7,068 nucleotides of DNA from contig NZ_DASZCQ010000119.1 in NCBI RefSeq assembly GCF_035942955.1, positions 1-7,068 of the forward strand, in the 5' to 3' direction. The translations under genes and the position numbers were made by a program. The stretch is from DASYTH01 sp035942955 (lineage in GTDB: Bacteria; Actinomycetota; Actinomycetes; Mycobacteriales; Pseudonocardiaceae). The first letter of the stretch is position 1, and the number at the start of each line of letters is the position of its first letter. Shown here piece by piece: positions 1 to 4,879 of this stretch. The notes beneath the pieces are model-generated. The model worked only from the letters and a program-made list of their open reading frames with translations, had not been told where the DNA came from and did not search any database.

Positions 1-953
1 GGCACCGGCCGCACCCGCGGACCCTCCGGGTCGACGCCGAGCGCCTTGCCCAGCAACAGTTCCTCGACCACCGCATGGTCGATCACCGGACCCGGCGGCA
101 ACTCGACGACGAGCGTGCCGTCGCGACACCGCGCCACCACCTCCCCGGTCCGCGTCGGAACGGTGTGCGCCGCCGCCACGCGAACGACCAGCCCCACCCG
201 CCGCCACGCGGCGGCCAGCGCACCGGCGTCCAACCCGGTGCCGGTCAGCACCCGGTGGAACGCCCCGATCCGCAGATCCGGACCACCCGTGACGAGCGCG
301 AGCAGCCCGTCCAGCCCGGCGGCCACCGCGGCCGCCACCCGGTGGTTGCCGTCGGCCACCAGCAGGTGGCCGGTCCCCGCCGCGTCCAGCAGCTCCTCGT
401 CGGGCGGTGCCAGCCACACCCGGTGCCGCCGCCCACCCGAGTCCACAGTGGACACGGCGGCCGGCCCGGAGATCACGCCGCGCACCGCCGACGTCAGCCG
501 GTCGCCGCCGTCCACCGGAACCAGCATCGCCGCGCTCGTGGCGCAGCCGAGCCCGGCCAGCATCCCGGCCCGGTCGGCCACGACATCCGGATAGACCTCC
601 TCGGTGTCCGCCAGCCGGTCCAGCCCCACCATGCACAGCAGCCCGACCGCCGACCCGTCCGGTCCGTCCACAATGTACGGTGCGACCACGTCGGTGATCG
701 GCCGGTACGCCGACGCCAGCAGCACCGCCAGCGTCGCCCGCGCCATCGGCAGCGCGTCCCCGAGGTTCAGCCCCGCCGCAAGCGCCCCCGGCGTCCGGTG
801 CGGATGCTGCACCGCCAACAGCGTCCGCCGCGCCGCCCCATCCTCGGCCAGCGCCGCCTCGATCCGCTCCGGCTCGGCGAACTCGTCGACGTCGGGCCCT
901 GGCACCTCCTCCCGAACCACCCACCCCCGGCGGATCGGATGTAAACCGCTCAC
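1..953 (-). CDS. DUF1015 family protein, 3' end outside the window
   Basis: Seen: an uninterrupted minus-strand reading frame of 317 codons runs off the left edge, starting at the GTG at 951-953. The N-terminus reads MSGLHPIRRGWVVRE, followed by a conserved-looking HPHRTP at residues 50-55 and VADGNHR at residues 199-205. The DG(N/H)HR motif is the hallmark of DUF1015 proteins, which are usually about 400 residues, so roughly 80-100 residues are missing. Third codon positions are strongly G/C, as in a real gene. The GTG overlaps the TGA of rluB in a GTGA and has no Shine-Dalgarno sequence ahead of it, so translation probably depends on ribosomes finishing rluB. Codon 4 is TTA, very rare in such genomes. 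The biochemical function of the family is not established; the motif hints at a nucleotide- or metal-handling enzyme, but that is a guess. I see no signal peptide or membrane segment. Confidence 0.85.
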   Translation of the reverse strand, partial: MSGLHPIRRGWVVREEVPGPDVDEFAEPERIEAALAEDGAARRTLLAVQHPHRTPGALAAGLNLGDALPMARATLAVLLASAYRPITDVVAPYIVDGPDGSAVGLLCMVGLDRLADTEEVYPDVVADRAGMLAGLGCATSAAMLVPVDGGDRLTSAVRGVISGPAAVSTVDSGGRRHRVWLAPPDEELLDAAGTGHLLVADGNHRVAAAVAAGLDGLLALVTGGPDLRIGAFHRVLTGTGLDAGALAAAWRRVGLVVRVAAAHTVPTRTGEVVARCRDGTLVVELPPGPVIDHAVVEELLLGKALGVDPEGPRVRPV

Positions 954-1690
954 AGCCCGACGGCGGAGTACAGGGAGCCGACCTCGGCGCGGGTGAGTTG
1001 GCGGAGGGAGCCGGGGCGCTGGGCGCCGAGGTGGACGTCGCCGATGCGGGTGCGGACGAGGCGTTGGACGGGGTGGCCGACCTCGGCGAGGAGGCGGCGC
1101 ACGATGTGCTTGCGGCCCTCGTGCAGGACGACCTCGACCTGGGTGCGGCCGTCGACGCTGTCGACCACCTTGAAGGAGTCGACGGTGACCATGCCGTCGT
1201 CGAGCTCCACGCCGTCGCGCAGGCGGCGGCCGAGGCCGCGTGGGACGGTGCCGGCGACCTCGGCGAGGTAGGTCTTGAGCACCTCGTAGGAGGGGTGCAT
1301 GAGGCGGTGCGCCAGGTCGCCGTCGTTGGTGAGCAGCAGCAGGCCCTCGGTCTCGGCGTCGAGCCGGCCGACGTGGAACAGGCGCTCGCGGCGGCCGCGC
1401 AGGTAGTCGCCGACGCACGGGCGGCCGCGCTCGTCGGACATCGTGGTGTGCACCCCGCGCGGCTTGTTGAGGGCGAGGTAGACCAGGTCCTCGCGGACGT
1501 TGACGCGCACGCCGTCCACGTGGATCACCGCGGTGCGCGGGTCGACCCGGCGGCCGAACTCGGTCACCACGGCGCCGTCGATGCTCACCCGCCCCTGGGC
1601 GATCAGCTCCTCGGCCGCCCGGCGCGAGCCGACCCCGGCCTTGGCGAGCACCTTCTGCAGGCGGACCCCCTCGGGATGCTCAGACGTCAT
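950..1690 (-). CDS. rluB: 23S rRNA pseudouridine synthase, RsuA/RluB family
   Basis: Converts a uridine of 23S rRNA to pseudouridine during large-subunit assembly; E. coli RluB acts on U2605, and the same role is inferred here from family and context. Seen: 246 residues. An N-terminal S4 RNA-binding domain (about residues 9-55, RLQKVLAKAGVGSRRAAEEL) is followed by NKPRG at 75-79 and the catalytic motif GRLDAETEGLLLLTNDG at 108-124, with D111 as the catalytic aspartate. The C-terminal half carries the family motif EGRKHIVRRLL. The length is normal and all key residues are present. The ATG overlaps the end of scpB by 11 nt and has a strong ribosome site (GGAGGTGGA) inside scpB, so it can also initiate independently. 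The scpA-scpB-rluB order is conserved in Actinobacteria and Firmicutes. RsuA (16S) is the alternative family member; context favours RluB. Confidence 0.95.
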   Translation of the reverse strand: MTSEHPEGVRLQKVLAKAGVGSRRAAEELIAQGRVSIDGAVVTEFGRRVDPRTAVIHVDGVRVNVREDLVYLALNKPRGVHTTMSDERGRPCVGDYLRGRRERLFHVGRLDAETEGLLLLTNDGDLAHRLMHPSYEVLKTYLAEVAGTVPRGLGRRLRDGVELDDGMVTVDSFKVVDSVDGRTQVEVVLHEGRKHIVRRLLAEVGHPVQRLVRTRIGDVHLGAQRPGSLRQLTRAEVGSLYSAVGL

Positions 1691-2525
1691 CGATCGCGTC
1701 CACCTCCGGCAGCAGCGGGGCGATCGGCGGCAGCTCGTCCAAAGAGGACAGACCGATGCGCTCGAGGAACAACTCCGTCGTGCGGTACAGGATGCCGCCG
1801 GTCTCGCTGTCCGTGCCGGTCTCCTCGATCAGCCCGCGGGCCAGCAGCGTGCGGATCACGCCGTCGACGTTGACGCCGCGCACCGCGGCCACCCGCTGGC
1901 GGGTCACCGGCTGCCGGTAGGCGATCACCGCGAGCGTCTCGAGCGCCGCCCTGGTCAGCCGGGACCGCTGGCCGTCGAGCAGCAGCTTCTCCACGAACGG
2001 CGCGAACCGGTCGCGGGTGTAGAACCGCCAGCCGCCACCGACGTGCCGCAGGTCGATGCCGCGCCCCTGCTCGGTGTACCGGGCGGCCATCCGCAGCAGC
2101 GCCTCGTTCACCCTGGTCACCGCCGCGCCCACGGCGGTGGCCAGCAGCTCCTCCTCGGCCGGCGAGTCCACCACGAGCAGCAGCGCCTCCAGCGCCGCCT
2201 CCAGGTCGCCGTCGGCGGACAGGTCGGGAAGATCCGAGTCGGCCATCGCGACCGGAACCTCCTCGGTCGCGACCTCCTCCACCGCCGCGTCCCCGACAGC
2301 CACGCCGTCGGCAGAGGCGTCCTCGGCCGCGACCTCCTCCACTGCGGCGTCCCCGGCAGGGGCGTCGTCGGCAGGGGCGTCCCCGGCAGCCACGCCGTCA
2401 GCAGGGGCGTCCTCGGCCGCGACCTCCTCCACCGCCGCGTCCCCGACGGGCCCGCCGTCGGGTGCGACCTCCTCGGCCGAGATCTCCTCGTCGGGCACGA
2501 CAATCGTCTCCTCGGGTGCGGTCAC
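1680..2525 (-). CDS. scpB: Segregation and condensation protein B with an acidic repeat N-terminus
   Basis: ScpB is the kite subunit of the SMC-ScpAB condensin: a dimer of winged-helix proteins that grips the ScpA linker and shapes the complex on DNA near the origin. Seen: 281 residues from the GTG at 2523-2525. Residues about 100-281 are the conserved fold, with LEALLLVV, GWRFYTRDRF, LETLAVIAYRQPVTR and VIRTLLARGLIEE. Residues 11-90 are eight exact-length decapeptide units of Ala, Asp, Glu, Val and Pro: highly acidic, probably disordered, and not part of the fold. The start overlaps the scpA stop (GTGA) and has an excellent ribosome site 5 nt upstream. A frame upstream of this GTG stays open but lies inside scpA, so I reject it. 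An internal ATG at 2244-2246 (residue 94) would give a 188-residue protein of ordinary ScpB length; a short isoform is possible. Confidence 0.95.
   Translation of the reverse strand: MTAPEETIVVPDEEISAEEVAPDGGPVGDAAVEEVAAEDAPADGVAAGDAPADDAPAGDAAVEEVAAEDASADGVAVGDAAVEEVATEEVPVAMADSDLPDLSADGDLEAALEALLLVVDSPAEEELLATAVGAAVTRVNEALLRMAARYTEQGRGIDLRHVGGGWRFYTRDRFAPFVEKLLLDGQRSRLTRAALETLAVIAYRQPVTRQRVAAVRGVNVDGVIRTLLARGLIEETGTDSETGGILYRTTELFLERIGLSSLDELPPIAPLLPEVDAIDDV
1699..1707 (-). promoter_or_regulatory. Ribosome binding site of rluB
   Basis: GGAGGTGGA lies 8 nt ahead of the rluB ATG inside the 3' end of scpB, confirming the ATG that overlaps scpB by 11 nt. Confidence 0.65.
2256..2495 (-). repeat. 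Eight tandem 30-nt units encoding an acidic decapeptide in ScpB
   Basis: Residues 11-90 of ScpB fall into eight 10-residue units with no register slip. Examples are AVEEVAAEDA, which occurs twice exactly, and a third copy ending VATEEV. Two unit types tend to alternate: AVEEVAAEDA-like and PADGVAAGDA-like. At the DNA level the 60-nt blocks at 2261-2320, 2321-2380 and 2411-2470 are close copies, with one extra 30-nt unit at 2381-2410. This points to duplication and loss of whole units. Confidence 0.9.
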
Positions 2526-3358
2526 CCGTACTCCTCCTCGTCCGTGCTCGCCCTTGCGGCGTCCGCGGCGGCCGTGGCGTCTTCCACGCTGCCGCCGGTC
2601 CACTCCACGTGCAACTCGCCGAGCGCGTCGACCTGGTGGAACGCCACCACGGACTCCTTGTACAGGTCGAGCAGGGCGAGGAAGCGGGCCACCACCTCCA
2701 CGGTGTGCTGGCAGTCGGCGATCAGCTCGGCGAACGTGGCCCGGCCAGACGAGGCCAGCCGGACCCGCAGCAGCGCGGCCATCTCCCGGACCGACACCCT
2801 GGACGCGTGCAGGTGGTCCAGCGAGATCACCGGCGGCGGCTTCGGCCGGAACACCGCCGCGGCGATCTCGGCGAACGCCTTGGCGTCCACGCCGAGCATC
2901 ACCTCGGGCAGCAGCGCCGAGTACCGCTCCTCCAGCGCAACCGAGCGCGGGTAGCGGCGCAGCGCCCCGGCCTCCAGCTCGGCGAACAGCGCGGCCACCT
3001 GCTTGTACGCGCGATACTGCAGCAGCCGGGCGAACAGCAGGTCCCTTGCCTCGAGCAGGGCCAGGTCCTCCTCGTCCTCCACGTCGCCCGACGGCAGCAG
3101 CTTGGCCGCCTTCAGGTCGAGCAGCGTGGCGGCGACGACCAGGAACTCCGTCGTCTCGTCGAGGTTCCAGTCGTCGCCGAGCGCGCGGATGTGCGCGATG
3201 AAGTCGTCGGTCACCCGGTGCAGCGCCACCTCGGTGACGTCCATCTGGTGCTGCGAGATCAGCTGCAGCAGCAGGTCGAACGGACCCTCGAAGTTGGCCA
3301 GCTTGACGGTGAACCGGGTCGGCTGCACCTCGCTGGGCGTCGGCGCCACAAGCTCCAC
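2522..3358 (-). CDS. scpA: Segregation and condensation protein A (kleisin)
   Basis: The kleisin of bacterial condensin: its N-terminal domain binds the SMC neck, its C-terminal winged helix binds the SMC head cap, and ScpB sits on the linker. Seen: 278 residues from the GTG at 3356-3358. The N-terminal SMC-binding region begins with RFTVKLANFEGPFDLLLQLI (residues 15-34), then DVTEVALHRVTDDFI; the middle has LLDLKAAKLLP; the C-terminal winged helix follows (REMAALLRVRL, TVEVVARFLALLDLYKE). The start is uncertain. The frame stays open to a GTG at 3479-3481 that overlaps the previous stop as GTGA (319 residues). However, those 40 extra codons have flat G+C by codon position (about 75, 72 and 68 percent), unlike coding DNA here, and they contain a perfect hairpin. 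GTG at 3347-3349 is another option. None has a well-spaced ribosome site. The call of ScpA itself is secure. Confidence 0.95.
   Translation of the reverse strand: MELVAPTPSEVQPTRFTVKLANFEGPFDLLLQLISQHQMDVTEVALHRVTDDFIAHIRALGDDWNLDETTEFLVVAATLLDLKAAKLLPSGDVEDEEDLALLEARDLLFARLLQYRAYKQVAALFAELEAGALRRYPRSVALEERYSALLPEVMLGVDAKAFAEIAAAVFRPKPPPVISLDHLHASRVSVREMAALLRVRLASSGRATFAELIADCQHTVEVVARFLALLDLYKESVVAFHQVDALGELHVEWTGGSVEDATAAADAARASTDEEEYG
2531..2539 (-). promoter_or_regulatory. Ribosome binding site deciding the scpB start
   Basis: GAGGAGGAG lies 5 nt ahead of the GTG at 2523-2525, within the last codons of scpA (Glu-Glu-Glu). It favours this GTG over the ATG at residue 94 and over upstream in-frame codons. 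Confidence 0.7.
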
Positions 3359-3477
3359 TGTGTCAGATTCAGGGTGAGGGCTCGGATCGACCTCTGCCGT
3401 TGTCAGCCGGCGGTTCGCAATGGCGAAGGCCGGCTCCGAGGGCGGACCTCCGGCCCGCCCTCGGGCGCCGGGAGCCC
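3359..3477 (-). other. Probable non-coding gap upstream of scpA
   Basis: The scpA frame is open here, but G+C is nearly equal at the three codon positions, which argues against coding. It contains the hairpin at 3436-3464 and a relatively A/T-richer stretch next to the chosen scpA GTG. I find no convincing promoter. It is the only loose junction in an otherwise overlapping operon. Confidence 0.5.
3436..3464 (-). other. Strong hairpin between the RHH-like gene and scpA
   Basis: A perfect 10-bp stem, CCGAGGGCGG with CCGCCCTCGG, closes a 9-nt loop. It begins 14 nt after the stop of the upstream gene on the minus-strand transcript. Outer bases GGCTCC and GGAGCC could extend or compete with it. 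There is no T-run after it, so it is not a classical intrinsic terminator; attenuation, RNA processing or mRNA stability are open options. Confidence 0.6.
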
Positions 3478-3861
3478 TCACTGGGAAGCATCCCCACGCA
3501 GCCGTCGCACCAGCATGGAGTTGTCGCCGTGCTCCTCCAGATCCGCGAGCATGATCGCGACGGCCTCGCGCACGATTCGGCCGCGGTCGACCGCGAGGCC
3601 GTGGGTCGCGCGCAGCGCCAGCCGGGAGTGCTCGAGGGCGAGCAGCTCCTCGTCGGACACGTACACGGTGATCTTCGAGGGGTGCTTCTGCCTTGGCGAG
3701 CCGCGGCGCGGGGAGGCCGGCCGGGCCCGGTGCGTGCTGGCCGGCTGCCCGGCGTCGAACCACCCGTCCCCGTCCCCGTTGCCGTTGCCGTTGTCGCTGG
3801 GTGCCCGGCCGGTTTGTCTGAACAGTTCCGCGGCGCCCGGCAGTGAGGTCCGCCGGGTCAC
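3478..3861 (-). CDS. Small ribbon-helix-helix-like protein between parA and scpA
   Basis: No named family is certain. Seen: 127 residues from the GTG at 3859-3861, which overlaps the parA stop as GTGA. It has three parts. Residues 1-20 are basic (VTRRTSLPGAAELFRQTGRA). Residues 21-60 are low-complexity, with an Asn-Gly/Asp-Gly run then Arg, Pro and Ser. Residues 63-110 resemble a ribbon-helix-helix fold: strand KITVYVS, helix from D70 to about T87, a turn, then helix VDRGRIVREAVAIMLADLEE. The length, flexible basic N-terminus and C-terminal RHH match the layout of ParG-type centromere-binding partners of ParA/ParF ATPases. That partnership is inferred from position and shape, not shown. Co-translation with parA supports a shared task. 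It could instead be an autoregulator of the operon or a ParA cofactor without DNA binding. Similar small genes occur beside scpA in other actinomycetes, as far as I recall. Confidence 0.85.
   Translation of the reverse strand: MTRRTSLPGAAELFRQTGRAPSDNGNGNGDGDGWFDAGQPASTHRARPASPRRGSPRQKHPSKITVYVSDEELLALEHSRLALRATHGLAVDRGRIVREAVAIMLADLEEHGDNSMLVRRLRGDASQ
3764..3793 (-). repeat. Hexanucleotide repeat in the RHH-like gene
   Basis: Five consecutive 6-nt units, two CCGTCC and three CCGTTG on the plus strand, encode the alternating Asn-Gly and Asp-Gly linker at about residues 24-33. It keeps frame whatever the copy number and is probably a flexible spacer of variable length. Confidence 0.85.
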
Positions 3862-4778
3862 CTGGCGATCACTTCGCGCGCGAGCTGGCGGTAGGCCTTG
3901 GCGCCCGCCGACCGCGGCGCCCAGCGGGTGATCGGCTCGCCGGCGACGGTGGTCTCCGGGAACCGGACCGTCCGGTTGATCACCGTGTCGAACACGGTGT
4001 CCCCGAACGCCTCCAGCACCCTGGCCATGACCTCGCGGTTGTGCACCGTGCGCGGATCGAACATGGTCGCCAGGATGCCGGTGATGTCGAGCTTGGGGTT
4101 GAGCCGCTCGCGCACCTTCTCGATCGTGTCGATGAGCAGGGCGACCCCGCGCAGGCTGAAGAACTCGCACTCCAGCGGGATGAGCACGCCGTCGGCGGCG
4201 GCGAGCGCGTTGACGGTGAGCAGGCCGAGCGACGGCTGGCAGTCGATCAGCACGTAGTCGTACTCGGCGATCACCGGGCGCAGCGTGCGGACCAGCGTGT
4301 GCTCGCGGCCGACCTCGGAGACCAGCTGCACCTCGGCGGCGGACAGGTCGATGTTGCTGGGCAGCAGGTCCATGCCCTCCACGCCGGTGGAGATCACCAC
4401 GTCGTGGATGCCGACGGACCGTTCGATGAGCACGTTGTAGATGGTCTTCTCGAGCTGGTGCGCGGGGATGCCGAGGCCGACCGACAGCGCGCCCTGCGGG
4501 TCGAAGTCGACCAGCAGCACCCGGCGGCCGTACTCGGCCAGCGCGGCGCCCAGGTTGATCGTGGACGTGGTCTTGCCGACGCCGCCCTTCTGGTTGCACA
4601 GCGCCAGAACCCTGGCCGGGCCGTGTGCGGTGATCATGGGGGGCTCGGGGATGTGCCGGCGGGGCCGGCCGGTCGGGCCGTGACCGTTGGTGCTGACCTC
4701 CTCGATCTGCTCGTCGTCGTCGGAGGCGGCGCGCGGGGAGAGGCTCAGCTCGCGGTCCGTGGGGTGAAATGTCGACAT
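3858..4778 (-). CDS. parA: ParA/Soj-family ATPase next to scpAB (PldP-like orphan ParA)
   Basis: A deviant Walker ATPase that would dimerise with ATP on nucleoid DNA and position a partner or chromosome region. Seen: 306 residues. The Walker A is KGGVGKTT at 64-71 with the signature lysine K64; A' is DFDPQG at 91-96; Walker B is VLIDCQPS at 176-183; EFFSLRG follows at 205-211 as in Soj/ParA. The first 50 residues are a variable hydrophilic tail. The ATG at 4776-4778 has AAGGAG 10 nt upstream. No parB-like gene follows; instead the 127-residue RHH-like gene overlaps its stop. The position upstream of scpA matches M. tuberculosis Rv1708 and the orphan ParA-like protein PldP described in Corynebacterium, so this is probably not the origin-linked ParA of the parAB locus. 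MinD or a plasmid ParA is less likely given the gene order. Confidence 0.93.
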   Translation of the reverse strand: MSTFHPTDRELSLSPRAASDDDEQIEEVSTNGHGPTGRPRRHIPEPPMITAHGPARVLALCNQKGGVGKTTSTINLGAALAEYGRRVLLVDFDPQGALSVGLGIPAHQLEKTIYNVLIERSVGIHDVVISTGVEGMDLLPSNIDLSAAEVQLVSEVGREHTLVRTLRPVIAEYDYVLIDCQPSLGLLTVNALAAADGVLIPLECEFFSLRGVALLIDTIEKVRERLNPKLDITGILATMFDPRTVHNREVMARVLEAFGDTVFDTVINRTVRFPETTVAGEPITRWAPRSAGAKAYRQLAREVIAR

Positions 4779-4788
4779 AGCGACCTGA

Positions 4789-4794
4789 CTCCTT
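4789..4794 (-). promoter_or_regulatory. Ribosome binding site of parA
   Basis: AAGGAG lies 10 nt before the parA ATG. It supports this start and is partly inside the 3' arm of the adjacent inverted repeat. Confidence 0.65.
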
Positions 4795-4807
4795 GTCGTC
4801 CCGACAA
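4793..4807. repeat. Perfect inverted repeat in the parA leader
   Basis: TTGTCG and CGACAA flank a 3-nt centre. In the parA transcript this would be a 6-bp hairpin whose 3' arm shares its last two A residues with the AAGGAG ribosome site (4789-4794). It could be an operator for a dimeric regulator or a structure that limits ribosome access. Confidence 0.6.
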
Positions 4808-4817
4808 TCTCGGCCGC

Positions 4818-4823
4818 ATCTTA
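4818..4823 (-). promoter_or_regulatory. Possible -10 element for the parA operon
   Basis: Read leftward, the sequence is TAAGAT, which fits the TAnnnT form of actinobacterial -10 boxes. It would put the transcription start near 4811 and give parA a leader of about 33 nt containing the inverted repeat and the ribosome site. There is no good -35 box at 16-19 nt spacing; the positions where it should be are next to the inverted repeat at 4844-4858. Confidence 0.35.
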
Positions 4824-4843
4824 TGGGCGGTCGACCTGGGGAT

Positions 4844-4858
4844 CGGCGAGGCTCGCCG
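4844..4858. repeat. Perfect inverted repeat in the divergent promoter region
   Basis: CGGCGAG and CTCGCCG flank a single G. It is centred at 4851, about 40 nt upstream of the inferred parA transcription start and about 29 nt upstream of the RDD start codon. That is a position where a bound protein could affect both promoters. Confidence 0.55.
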
Positions 4859-4867
4859 GGCTGGAGA

Positions 4868-4873
4868 TACCTT
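4868..4873 (+). promoter_or_regulatory. Possible -10 element for the RDD operon, leaderless type
   Basis: TACCTT (TAnnnT form) ends 6 nt before the A of the RDD ATG, which is the spacing expected if the transcript starts at the start codon itself. Leaderless mRNAs are common in actinomycetes. The alternative is a longer leader using the GGAG at 4863-4866, but that lies 13 nt from the ATG, rather far for a ribosome site. No -35 match is visible. Confidence 0.35.
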
Positions 4874-4879
4874 CTCTAC

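Larger units (their letters stand above)
4779..4879. promoter_or_regulatory. Divergent intergenic region between parA and the RDD gene
   Basis: This 101-nt gap must carry the promoters of both operons. It is the least G/C-rich part of its surroundings and holds two perfect short inverted repeats plus one -10-like element per direction, each annotated separately. No convincing -35 (TTGACA-like) box is visible for either direction, which suggests either an activator or a non-housekeeping sigma factor. No small gene fits here. Confidence 0.7.

Noticed and set aside
46..996. Several long plus-strand open frames over 46-996
   Set aside because: They are antisense shadows of the DUF1015 gene: composition is Arg/Pro/Ser-rich with no fold-like pattern, while the minus frame shows HPHRTP and DGNHR motifs.
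2526..2603. A longer ScpB beginning at an ATG at 2601-2603
   Set aside because: The extra 26 residues are Arg/Gly-rich and lie inside scpA, and the GTG at 2523-2525 has a far better ribosome site.
1500..2954. A 484-codon plus-strand open frame with an apparent repeat protein (GRDLLHRRVPD-like units)
   Set aside because: The repeats are the antisense image of the 30-nt units in scpB; the frame spans three confirmed genes on the other strand.
3436..3464. Intrinsic terminator between the RHH-like gene and scpA
   Set aside because: The stem is strong, but no T-run follows on the transcribed sense and the operon clearly continues into scpA and scpB.
3482..3763. A 413-residue ScpA starting at 3763
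   Set aside because: It would overlap nearly all of the RHH-like gene and adds Arg/Pro/Gly-rich sequence unlike any ScpA N-terminus.
3862..4599. A 373-residue version of the small protein extending back through parA
   Set aside because: The upstream part is the wrong frame of parA; only the part after the GTG at 3861 looks like a protein.
4793..4822. A rightward promoter using TTGTCG (4793-4798) as -35
   Set aside because: The sequence at 17-18 nt spacing (CATCTT) matches the -10 consensus poorly, and the hexamer is better explained as an arm of the inverted repeat.
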